Of a stretch of 64,000 nt of DNA, positions 48,714 to 59,384 are shown in pieces. The notes under the pieces are model-generated. The model had not been told where the DNA came from. It did not search any database and saw nothing but the letters and a program-made list of their open reading frames with translations. A program made the position numbers and the translations under genes. Each line of letters begins with the position of its first letter. Within the stretch, counting starts at the first letter, position 1. The stretch is from Microplitis mediator (lineage: Eukaryota; Arthropoda; Insecta; Hymenoptera; Braconidae), in the NCBI RefSeq assembly GCF_029852145.1, contig NC_079970.1:5766001-5830000 (forward strand), written 5' to 3'.

Positions 48714-51700
48714 ACACTTGGTTTAGGTTCAGAGTACTCGGTTTTGTTTCATTTAATTTAATTTTATTCTGTTTCTTTTCGAAAAATAAATAAAAAGATT
48801 GTTGATCTAGACTTAACGACTGGTGTGATTGTCTTGGTGTTGGTGTAGCACCATCAGACTGTAACTTGTGAGTAGACCCTGACTTTCGCTTAGTTCCTCT
48901 TCAAGGTCAAAGGAGGGCAGGACCGAAGAACCTGCACTGTTTAACCGCTCGCACGGACCCAACCAAACAACAACTCGTCGTCGTAATTTAGCTGGGTTGA
49001 TTTCCGTATGTGTGTGTGCTGTAGTTCAGATGTATGTGCGCTCTGTGTACCACGGAAGGGAAGTGCACGCCCACGTGGAACACAGGATTTATCGTGTATT
49101 CCGTATCTGGACGGTTAAATCACGCCCGAACGTTTTTTCAAGACCGAACGCGTTGTTATTAAATTTATCATTTTTATTTTTTTTATTTGAACACGATATT
49201 TAATATATTTAATGACAAAACAGTTTATTTATAGAGTATAATTTAATCTTTTTATTCAAGAATTTTTTTTTTTTCGTTACCGGTAAAGATGACGGGAATC
49301 ATTAATTCGTTTCATTAACCAAAGTACCGTGTATTTAAGTTTAATACACACTTAAGTTTAGTGCCGCAAATATATACGCTTAGGAAAATTATCTGTCACA
49401 TAATTTAAGGTAATTGAGCCAGTTTAGCTAATTGTTATTATCATCGGGGTATTCACCAGCTAGCCAGGAAAATAAGAAGAGAGAGCATCTTAGCAGACGG
49501 CTGGTCTAGCGTGTAATCGCCCGGTAGCACGTACACCCCACCCAGCTCCATTTATAAATGATTTATCTTTAGTTTATGACACCAGGAATTTTCGAACTAT
49601 CATTAAATTACCTGTACAAACATTAAATTCTTAACGAACCCAAGTAATGCCACCACTTCACACGTTTATTGGCCTCAGCTGCTTCTGCTTCGCTATTTTT
49701 TTATCGGATTTTCCATACGCAAGAGATAGAAACTACTCATGTACTACTTCTGGGTACACACTCGCTGGAATTTCTTCGGCATTTGAAATTCCACAGATAC
49801 AAATTATCTGTACTATTGCGCCGCTAATTTTAACCGCTGAATAACCATTTATTTATTTTAAATTCATATTTATTGATCTAATCTCAATAATAAAACCCAC
49901 TCGGTGACTTAAAATCATCGAGTTTACAATTCAAATATATAAATAGAATAAAATAAAATAATAATTTTAATGTATCGATAAAATAAAAAGTTGACGTCGG
50001 GAGGGATAAATATATACGAGTGTAAATAAATGTATAAAAAGAGTGATTTTATTCAGCTTGTTGTTTTTATATCGCTAATTTGTACAGGATTATAACAGAA
50101 TACTGTAAACAACTCTTTGTTTTCTTGGGCGCGTTTGTCCCCAGTGTATAATACTTAGCACAAGTCCTTAAACGGTTTCCTCGAAGAAATATTTCTTCCT
50201 TACTCGACATCGGAATTTTTAAGTTTTATCGAATTAGCTATAGGCATTAAAGCCCTAATGAAGCGCAGAGGGTGGACAAGAGTGTCTGGCTCTTTGCGCG
50301 AATGCCGCCATAAACGGCACGACTTTACGGATCTGTCTTTTATTCTTTCGTTATCGTTTATTCTTCTTCGTCTTTGTCTTTGTCTTAGTCTCGTTCTCAA
50401 ACTCTCACTGGTTATCCTCGTCCTTGTTCTATATGAACATGTATGCGTAGAATCCCCCATAGGAATACCTGGCACCTTGTGTCGCTCACAAATTGCCGGG
50501 GCTGGTTTTTCCACCGTGTTAAGGATTCGTCCAAGTCGCGTTCCAACAGCACCTAAACACATACCAAGTAACAACAGACTAAAGAGGCGAAGCTAAGGCT
50601 AAGGCGCCCCAAGAGAATATTTCTTGCGCGGGGGCGGATTCCCATACTTATGTGCTCCTATATTCTCTGCGATTTGCTCTCGATCTATAGATACTAAAAT
50701 ACCTTAACCAGTTTTTTCATCAAACAAACAAACTCACACAATTTAATACCGGATTAATCCGGTCGTATATTTCATACAAATAAATTAAATTGTAAATCGT
50801 CTTCCATTTCGCGGTATCCAAATTATTTGTTAATGAAATCGTCCTAACAAATTATTTGGTGGTGAAAACACACGAGAAATTTGATGCTGAATTTTTATCA
50901 TCATGAAATATTTATTATACTTGCCGCGGATAGTAAGCATGATTTTTTCTTCTCTCTTCGACTAGTAATTAAGTACGTGGAGTAGTTTAAAATAAATTTT
51001 TTCCAGTTATATTTGATTTATGAGGACATTTGTAAGTATTGCTAAACAATTGTTGTTTTAAAAATCAAAGTCTGTTAGTTTGTTCCATCAACGGCAACAA
51101 CAGCTCTGCCGGCACCATCAACGATAATATGCATGAAGGCAAACTTTTTCTCTGACTGTGTACAAGAGTATATAAACGTTGTCTACGTGCTGAGATCGTT
51201 TGATGAATTACCAGCAAAAAGTCACGCAGTTACATTTATCCTCATTGCAAAAGCGTGACGAGGCGCCGTCGTGTTTACTTCAGGCTTTCCACATGATTGT
51301 GTAAAAGCACACTATATACTGACAGCCACCCTACTCTCTTTACCTCTAACCTGTTGGTATTATTTATTCACTATTTTTATTTTTATATTTCGTCATTACC
51401 ACATTCGTTCTTAGTGACAGTCAAGTGTCTATCATCGTATGTTAATGTCAATGTTTGCTTCATTTTTTAAAAAACTTTGTCTATTACTACATACAAACTA
51501 GACTTTTTATCCATCACGTATCTCTCTAAACACACAATTTTTTTTTTCAATTGATCAACTTTTCAGTGTTTTCTTATTCAGATCCTCGATATTTTGAAAA
51601 AATTTTTTTAATGATGATATTGTTGAAAACTTTTTAAATGTCATTATTACTCGTTCGATCGATAAAAAAATATGACGTTGATATAGACTGCTATTTTATT

Positions 51701-51883
51701 AAAGAAGATAAAGCAAAGACCGAGTGTAAAAGTTGTCGGTGGCATTAATATAAAATATATGTAAATAAATGAAAACAGAAAGTATTTGTTTTGTCCCTCT
51801 TTGAAGAGTTACACAAACTTTTATTTCTTTATATAGTGACACAGTTATACAGACATGAAATAAAGTTTTAGAAAATAAACCAG
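48714..51883. other. Non-coding stretch
   Basis: A mixed-composition region at 50200-50600 is open on both strands (112 and 124 codons). The overlap is driven by a CTTTGTCTTTGT repeat and no protein is recognised. The 68-codon frame at 48997-49203 is also unassigned. Nothing else stands out. Confidence 0.45.
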
Positions 51884-52322
51884 TACACTGTGAAAAATTC
51901 GCGGAGTGAACGCGGATTAAATCTGGAGTGAATGCGAAGCGGATGACTGTTTGTTTATTTAATCTCTTTGGAGTGAAATTTACTCCGAAGGGAAGTTTAT
52001 GTTAATATTTTTTTTTTACTATTGTTAACAGTGTAGAGCATTTTCTGCCTTTTACACTTCTTGCCTTTAATCGCAATTGCTACCTTTTCTATTCCATCCT
52101 CTTTTTCATGCGGCTGTGGACCGAGTTGTGCTTCTGTACTGCATCATTACGTGATGCCCTATACCCCACATTTTTGCCATGGGAGTATGGTGGCAAAGGG
52201 AAACCACAGAGAAAACCTTTTGCCAGTACAGCTGTCATTTTTCGGAGCGGGTGAAGTTCCAGTGATCGATAAAATTCCCGATTTTCCCGATTACTGGATC
52301 TTCAGTCCGCGCCTAGCGCACA

Positions 52323-52860
52323 CACAGAAAAAACGTTATCTTGAGTCAAGAAAATATTTTTGAAGACAAACGTTTTCGGGAACCAAGTCAAAATTTTCTT
52401 GAGCCAAGAGAATTTGTTTTGCTTCACGGAAAAAAAAAATTAGTAAATATTACTGAGATTCTCGTCAACAGCGCGCCTAGACCGAATCTCAGTAAATTTT
52501 ACTAAGTAGAACGTGAGAAATTAATAACAGATGCATTTTTTTGACAAGTGTCTTGTAGTTTTTTAAGGTTTAAGTAGTAATTTTAAATAGTCAAGCAGTA
52601 TATTTCAACGGTTAACTGTTAATTATAGCAGTTTAAACATTAAAATCATAATTTTACTGATTGAAACGACATTATTTATTGAACATGACATAAATAATTA
52701 GAAGTTGAACTACAATTATTGACAATCATTTTTTTCCGTGTTAAAAAAAATTCGTCTTGGTTGGAAAAGATTTCTACTTTATCTGAGAAAATTTAGGTCT
52801 CTAAAAAAATTTTCTTGAATCAAGAATATTTATCTTCAGTCGAGAATTTTTTTTTCTGTG
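52323..52860. mobile_element. MITE family A, copy 2, inserted in the SINE
   Basis: The ends are CACAGAAAAAACG and TTTTTTTTTCTGTG. The interior matches the solo copy at 10110-10332 in inverse orientation, including AAACGTTT and GAGCCAAGAGAATTTG. Comparison with SINE copy 1 shows the insertion point; the flanking dinucleotides are CA and CT, which suggests a two-base duplication with one change. Confidence 0.83.
52435..52740. mobile_element. MITE family B, innermost element of the nest
   Basis: The ends are CACGGAAAAAAAAA and TTTTTTTCCGTG. TT flanks both sides (52433-52434, 52741-52742). The interior near the left end holds an inverted pair around GCGCGCC: AGTAAATATTACTGAGATTC and GAATCTCAGTAAATTTTACT. 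The solo copy of family A at 10110-10332 lacks this block, which proves it is a later insertion. Confidence 0.82.
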
Positions 52861-52894
52861 CTGAGACGTCCGTTCAAGCTCAATGCATGGCTAA

Positions 52895-52941
52895 GCGGTC
52901 ACCCAACCAAATAGCAACCGTGCTCGATGCTGCTTAACTTT
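52895..52941 (-). promoter_or_regulatory. 5S-type internal pol III promoter of SINE copy 2
   Basis: The inverse of this stretch contains TTAAGCAGC and GGTTGGGTGACCGC, as in copy 1. It remains intact although the SINE body is split. Confidence 0.65.
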
Positions 52942-53763
52942 GGTGATCGCCCGAGCCACACAAGAACCAATCGGCTGCCTCTGCCCGAAGTTTATTTTGA
53001 TATTAAAACTCTGAATTGGAGTGAATGCAAATTAGAATAAAATCTAGACTACTTCGAAATCACTTCCGATTTTTTACAGTGTATTTAAAGCATTGTACTT
53101 ATTGTTAAGTCTTTAAAGTTGACATAAATATTGAGAAGCTTTTTTATTTCTTGGAAAAATTTCTATTGTAATTAAAAGTATTAGCGGGAAATTTAAATCT
53201 AATCATAGTCTTATTACTTTTAATGAGATGATTATAGTATTTATGGTTTATATTTCACTTCTGATTGCTCTATGAGTTTAATATCAAGATTATGATGATT
53301 AATTTTGATGATTAAAAAAAAAAAAATGATAAATTTAGAAAGCTGAAAAATTTTTATCCGTAGAGTTTGTGAGATATAAAAATAAAATTCTTTGTGAAAT
53401 GAATTTTTTCATTTGAATTTAGTATTGTCATTATGTTCTCTGATGTAGTCTTTTGAAAGTGAAGCATTAAATATTCACCAAAGAACATTGTGCTTTCCCT
53501 TCTGTGAATTTTAGATACGACAGTACCCTAATAAAAGACAACGCGCGTCAGAATAAAAAAAACGTAAAAAGGTAAATTGACAAACAACTTTTACGAAAAG
53601 AGAACAAAGAGCACGGGGAATTGTTTCCGAGGGTGGAACATGCTAATTTAACAAATTGAAATTTTTAACAAATTACTGAATTACTTAATATTTAAATACA
53701 GTAACAAATTGAAATTTTCACTTATTTTTTTATCCTCAGAAAATGTACATTCGTGTATATATA

Positions 53764-54532
53764 GGGGAGGGTGGGGCAGAGCGGCCCCCATGGGGCAGAG
53801 CGGCCCCCCTGAAATTTTGATCAAAAAAAAAATTTTTTTTTTTTCGACTAATTACTATAAATCCGATATGTTTGCGCATTTTTACCCCTACGCATGACAT
53901 TTGGGGCAAAATGGACAAGCCCAAAATTTTGAAAAAGTGATTTTTTCATATTTTTATCGTCAAATTAAAAAAAAATTATTACTATTCCACATTTCTAGCC
54001 CTACGCATAACACCTGGGGCAAAATGGACCAGCCGAAACTTCGGAAAAAATTATTTTTTCATATTTTTCGGCCGTTTCTCTACGTAAGAGGCAAATTTGG
54101 TCACTAAAAATTTATAAAAATTAAATTTTTTTTTTTTACTTGACAAATTTTTGAAATAAAGTAAAATTATAGAATTGATTTTTTTTTTTATTAAATAACA
54201 ATTAGTAATTAAGGTAATCGAGAGTGAACGATTTTTTACGCTTTAAAAAATTTTTTTCGAGTAATATAAAACCAAAAACAGTTGTCAAGAGAAAGAAATA
54301 CATTCTTAATGATGAAAACAATTTAAAAAAAACAAAACGCAAAAAAAAAAATTTTTTGTCACTTTTTTGAGGGGGGCCGCTCTGCCCCACAAAAAAAAAA
54401 AATTTTTTTTCAGAATTTTGGCAAAATGTCCATAAATTTGTTCGAAATAGGACAAAAGTAAAGTGATCTTATGGTTGAAAGCCACAAAAAATAATAATTG
54501 GCTTAGGGGGGCCGCTCTGCCCCACCCTCCCC
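53764..54532. mobile_element. TIR element with doubled GGGGCAGAGCGGCCCCC ends
   Basis: The ends GGGGAGGGTGGGGCAGAGCG and its exact inverse lie between TA duplications (53762-53763, 54533-54534). Each end carries a second copy of GGGGCAGAGCGGCCCCC just inside (53792-53808 and about 54372-54388). The interior holds GGGGCAAAATGGAC words (about 53902 and 54015) and long A/T runs. Four short frames within it (53709-53897, 53736-53924, 53901-54107, 54202-54390) are not genes. Subterminal repeats of this kind could be transposase-binding sites. Confidence 0.85.
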
Positions 54533-54534
54533 TA

Positions 54535-57500
54535 TGTGTAATTTTCCTTTTTCACGACTTGTATGTAATGTATAAATATATATACATACATTAAATAACC
54601 CTTCAGAACAAACTTCCCTTTGACATAAATAATTTACTTCTACACCCTCTTTTGCTGGTGCTCTAGACTGCCATTTATCTTGAGACAATTTACTTTTTCC
54701 TCAACCACTGCAAGGAGAATAAAATTGATTGGCTAAAGTACAACAGTACACTCTTGTATCAGAAAAGCCTTAGAAAGAATATCGAAAAAAAAAAAAAAAA
54801 AAAAGTAAACCAGTATTTTAGCATCAAAATGAGAAGCCAGCAACGTAGCCATTGGTAGCTTTTAAGTGTCTTACATACATATATAACTATCTATAATGTT
54901 AGCAGTGGTATATATTTCCTCCGTGGCGTACATAGGGTGGATGAAATGTGAAGCACGTTCAAGTGCCGCCCGACGGGTGGCCAATCGTACCGATGCACGT
55001 GCAGTCAAGTTAAAAGAGTCACGAATAATATAGTTCACGGAGGTTTCATCTCGAGTTAGAGTAGGTCTCAATATGGTATCGGTTGGATCACATCAAAGGG
55101 ACCTGGATGCAGCCAATGCATTCACACACTTGCCACCATCGTAGCTGATGATGCACTTCTGCTGCTGCCAGTGCAGATCTTCACAATCATTCAAGTGCCA
55201 TCATTTCGTTAACTGATGCCGTGGAATACTGTCCTGTACTGATGATTGTACTGCATATAGTGGATGCAAGCACAAGCACACGTCTGTATCTGGTGGGTTA
55301 ACGAGTATCGACGTTGTTGGCGTGCACAAGCTGTCTCTCTACTTAACTCGTTGTCGGCCGGCATGTTTCTTTATTCCGCGCCCTTCTCGCGGCTTTACTT
55401 ATATGTATATATATATATAGTTTATAATACATAGTCTTAGCCTCAGCTCGAGTCTACTCTTGACTCAACTCATGTATTACTAGTACTGGTATAAATACCA
55501 GAGTTTGTGTGTTGGTACGATATTTATATTTGTGTACCAACAAGTTATACCAGGGGAACAAGACGGGGGTTGACGGATGCGGACGATTGCACGTGGGAAT
55601 AGCCTGGGAAAAGCCACTTGCTCGTATATACCTCACACCCTCTCCTTTTACTTGACTTGTTATTCATCTCCATCTCCATCTTCTTCTCCTTTTCCTTATA
55701 CTACTCTATCTCGCTCGTATTTCTCGAGACTACCGATACGAGTAGCATAGAGGTGTTTGTTACAACCCGCGATCGAGTGAGCTGGCTCTCTTCGTCCATC
55801 TTACACATATCTAACTCGGCAGCCGCGTGGGTTTAACGAGGGAATCCTCAGCATCTGTTTTCTTCTGTATTGTGATACTATACCGTTCAATAGATATCGA
55901 TATCACTACCACTTTTACTGTTATTTATGTTTTTATATATATTTTTCCCACAAATAAAACAACTTAAACAAATTAATTTAATCACTTAACTAATTATTTT
56001 CTTTATTTTTGTTACAGGTGAGTGCATTTAAAGAGTCGCGGGTTCGCAAATTGGTAATTATGTATTCAATATATTTTTTTTTATCATAGAAATATATAAA
56101 AAGAATGTAGTATATTTTATATATGGCAAAGCATTTATGTTTAAACATCGATAGACTCAATTTCACGGGTCATTCGGTGTCTAACGCGTTCGTATGTCTC
56201 TTGGTCTATTGGATAGAGAATATTCCAACCGAGAATATGTACAAAAGCAATGAGGTTCTTAGTGCCAAACGTGGGTGTTCCACGGGCAATAAACTCTCCG
56301 ATTACCCGAAGATAATCCGCGATCGAAGGTACTCGCCCGTCTTCAGTCCCATCATCCAGCTCTTACGGTCCTCTAAATTTAATTTATATGAAGTCATTGC
56401 CAGCTGACGAGAAAATCGAATGATAAACAATAAAATTCCTCCGCATTTACTTGTTATCACACCTAGAGAATTTAACGGGACAGCCAATCGATTGGCGATA
56501 AAAAAAAAAAAAAAATGAATGAATAGTCCATACATCTTAATCAAAAACTACAAATAAAACACATACTTGGATTAGTATCGCGTAAGATAGATAGTATTGC
56601 TTATAGTTTATATTTTTTATGTATACATAATATGCCAAGAATTTAAACTACGAACAATAGGCCATAGGCGACACTGAATATATCATCGGCATGCATAGTT
56701 ATACACTACTGCAAAACTGTGTACTGTTCACTAGTCCAGCACCGACATAACAGAATATATCCTACCGTAACTTATATACGCATGAATATAATATGGGCAT
56801 TAATAAATCCAAGCCAAGTATTAATGCGACTAATGCATGTGCGCTGGGTATTTGTTGCCCGTCGTATTGAGATTTTTTTTATTAAAAATTTATATCCCCA
56901 CCTCAAATGCGAGGGGTTAAAAGATAAGTTGTTGCTTTTAACCACAATGGTCACTGCCTATATATATATACTAGTCCCTGAAGGCTATAGAGGCCTGAAG
57001 ATGTAAGTCTGGTTTTATTTGTGAGCATAATAAAATGCCAGTGGCTTCCTCTTTCAATAATCGATTAGCGGCTATTTGTTATACGATGATTGCTATCTTA
57101 AGAGGGTATGAAGTTTCTTATTTAACCCCCAACTGTTAACAGATTATTTCGATTAAAATATTTAACAAATAATATTTATCAAATGATAAAATAATAATTA
57201 TCAATAGTAAATTGTCTGTTTTGAGCAGATGCATTGTCGGTTTGGTTGAGTCGCGTCACATAAAGTGTGAATTTATATGTTGGTAGATCTAGATTCACAG
57301 TAGGCTATTAGTAAGCCGCGAAACGCGTGAGGTGATGAAATGAATTGGCGTGATTTATTGGCCAGTTGTGGGGCATTACCATTACAATGGTTTACAACGG
57401 TGTATCATCAGAGACAAGATCTGGCGAGTGTTATTCTCCCCAAGACAACTAGACAACTGCCAGTAGAATGAGGAGGAGAGGTATAAATAGTTTAGTAGTT

Positions 57501-58204
57501 GGCACTACTCTATGTGCGGAACGCGTCTGTTATATTACACGGCACGATATGTCGAGTCGGGCTGCGACTACCAGGGCAACCATTGTCGCGCCAACACCTC
57601 TAGACTTTAGACGTAGGACAGGACCGGAGACCGGAGCATACATATAACACACATGCATTATGCATCTGATGTTAGTTACATGAGCATGACCGTGAGGCGC
57701 TAAAAGTCGATTTAGAATCTCCCCATGTCTACCTGTCACCTTTTAAGCTGATCCACTTGATATTTTCATATTTACATTTTATTTTATTTATTTTCTCTTT
57801 TTTTTTTTTATTGTCGCCGACAATTTATTTCACTCGCGGATTAAATATATAGCAGTGCTCTAGTTTATACGGCAATAAAATAATTCAGTCGTTGAGATTT
57901 AGTTTGTCATATTTGCTTCACGTAAGATAACAACCGAGAAGTAGTACGAGCCACACCTTTATTTAAACGCTGAGATTATTGATAAGCCAAACATTTATTC
58001 TTCACTCTGGCATAATCTTTATTGCCATTGCATCAGTTACATCAACTTGTTGTTGCTCTTGTTGAAACACTGATTTTACTTTGCATCAACTTTATCACGA
58101 CTGGCCTACGCTTCATATGCCATTCATAATTGTCATACCGCCCGGTAATTTACGGGCCTACTGGCGTTAATAATAATAATAATAATTTTTTTTTTTCTTG
58201 CTAC
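54535..58204. other. Non-coding stretch
   Basis: It holds the candidate recursive splice site at 56018. Frames at 56123-56407 and 56719-57006 (94 and 95 codons, plus) have mixed composition but no recognisable domain or splice context. The region near 55090-55260 is more balanced in composition; a minus-strand frame of about 35 codons there looks protein-like but is bounded by stops. Confidence 0.45.
55985..56023 (+). promoter_or_regulatory. Candidate recursive (zero-exon) splice site
   Basis: A pyrimidine-rich tract (TTTTCTTTATTTTTG) is followed by TTACAG and directly by GTGAGTGC. A strong acceptor therefore abuts a strong donor, with the junction between 56017 and 56018. This is the form of ratchet sites that let very long insect introns be removed in steps. 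It could also be the acceptor of an ordinary exon beginning GTGAGT. It implies a long intron on the plus strand. Confidence 0.45.
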
Positions 58205-58206
58205 TA

Positions 58207-58716
58207 CACTGTAAAAAATTTCGGTGTAAAAATGGACCCAGAGAACTTTACAACTTACAGAACTTTCTCTCGGTGTAAAGTTTCCATCAGGGTAATTTTA
58301 ACACGGTGTAATCTACTTACACCATTCTGTGTTACTGATTATAATTTTGATTAATGAGCAACAAATGATATTAAACACTTTTAACTACTTAATAAATAAC
58401 TACAATAGGACCTTGTTATAAGACTAATGGGTTTCTCTCTAAAACTATGACGATACCTGGTTTATAAAAAGACAGAATAATGGTCTTATAACGAGGTCTG
58501 GCTGTACATCAATTTTATTTAGATATTAAATAGTATTTCGGAACATCTCAATATTTTTATGGTTATTTTTCTTAACGAAAAATTATCATGAATTATAAAT
58601 TTACACGTTTGGCGGTGTAAAAATTTTAAATTCACACCGAATTTAGTGTAATTTTCATATCAAAATTTTTACACGGTCATTTACACTACACCGGATTCAA
58701 AAAATTTTTTACAATG
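58207..58716. mobile_element. MITE family H-related (GGTGTAAA word), interrupted
   Basis: The left end CACTGTAAAAAATTTCGG pairs with the inverted right end CATTGTAAAAAATTTTTTG. TA flanks both sides (58205-58206, 58717-58718). The interior carries CGGTGTAAA/TTTACACCG words. A pogo-like MITE is nested at 58403-58504. The frame 58130-58354 overlaps it and is not a gene. Confidence 0.82.
58403..58504. mobile_element. Short pogo/mariner-like MITE nested in 58207-58716
   Basis: The left end CAATAGGACCTTGTTATAAG pairs with the inverted right end CAGCCAGACCTCGTTATAAG. TA flanks both sides (58401-58402, 58505-58506). Ends of the form GACCTCGTTATAA are typical of pogo/Tc1-mariner MITEs in animals. Confidence 0.75.
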
Positions 58717-58760
58717 TAGTATATTTAAGTAAAAAAAAAAATAATTGCATTTAATAATTA

Positions 58761-59384
58761 CACTGTAAAAAACCGGGGTAAGTTCGAGGTGTAGGTGTTA
58801 AATTTCAACACCGAAAGCGGTGTTAAAATAATACCGTCGCCGGCGTAAATATTCTTTACCGGTGTAAAAAAAATTTCCTGGTGTTAAAATATTTTTCTTT
58901 TTTATCGAAATTGAAATTTCCTCATGATCCTGAAGTTAGCAGACAATTAGAAATTTTCGGATTTTTGTTCCATCAAATAAATTACAAAAAAACGAAAAAT
59001 AAAAAAATGCACATGCAGAAAATTTAAAAAACTACAGGTGCAATTTTTCCAAATATTTTTTTTTTTTATAATTCATTGTTTAAAAAAGAATCAAAAAATT
59101 ATTAGACGTCGGCTAACTTCAGTATCATAAATTTCCTCCAGATAATATTTATTAAATTTTTTTATTTTTTTACATGTAATAAATTTTTTTTTTCTAATTT
59201 CTATACGTGGAATTTTTTTTTTTCACACCGATTAAATACTGGTATTTTAACACCACCAAATTACACCATTTAATACTGGTATTTTAACACCGTCAAATTA
59301 CACCGTCTATACCGGTGTTATTTCATTTTAACACCACATGGTATTAAATTGAGTTAATTTTTAACCCCGCTCTTTTTACAGTGT
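58761..59384. mobile_element. MITE family H, copy 2 (ACACCGG word), interrupted
   Basis: It opens CACTGTAAAAAACCGGGGTA and closes CCCGCTCTTTTTACAGTG. TA flanks both sides (58759-58760, 59385-59386). Words and ends match copy 1 (25651-25991). It is interrupted by family E (58924-59128). It lies 44 bp from the related element 58207-58716. Confidence 0.84.
58924..59128. mobile_element. MITE family E, copy 2, nested in family H
   Basis: The left end is ATGATCCTGAAGTTAGCAGA. The right end, inverted, is ATGATACTGAAGTTAGCCGA. AAATTTCCTC is repeated exactly on both sides (58914-58923, 59129-59138). It is inverted relative to copy 1 at 10456-10648, as the two distinct ends show. Confidence 0.85.

Larger units (their letters stand above)
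52001..52986 (-). mobile_element. 5S rRNA-derived SINE, copy 2, inverted and interrupted
   Basis: On the minus strand it reads 5S head (52986-52861), insertion (52860-52323), then body and A-rich tail (52322-52001). It is flanked by GAAGTTTAT (51992-52000 and 52987-52995). The head and body match copy 1 (590-1033) closely over the whole length, so the two define the element. The insertion sits between the 5S head and the body. The plus-strand frame 52061-52363 runs across body and insertion and is not a gene. Confidence 0.88.
51886..53081. mobile_element. MITE family L (GGAGTGAA word), outermost shell of a four-level nest
   Basis: The left end CACTGTGAAAAATTCG pairs with the inverted right end CACTGTAAAAAATCGG. 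TA flanks both sides (51884-51885, 53082-53083). The outer parts repeat GGAGTGAAT/ACTCCG words. It is split by the inverted 5S SINE (52001-52986). With that and its 9-bp duplication removed, the MITE is about 200 bp. Confidence 0.85.

Noticed and set aside
50200..50596. Overlapping 124-codon (minus) and 112-codon (plus) frames
   Set aside because: Both strands are open over the same repeat-rich DNA (CTTTGT units), so openness reflects composition.
52061..52363. 100-codon frame similar to the minus-strand frame at 721-1044
   Set aside because: The similarity is real but arises because both lie in copies of the 5S-derived SINE; the frame runs into an inserted MITE.
53709..54390. Four short frames of about 62-68 codons near the GGGGCAGAGCGG element
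   Set aside because: They are encoded by the terminal motifs and A/T runs of the element and have no independent coding support.
55085..55200. Protein-like minus-strand stretch of about 35 codons containing YDGGKCVNALAA
   Set aside because: It is bounded by in-frame stops on both sides with no good acceptor or donor, so a chance frame is more likely.
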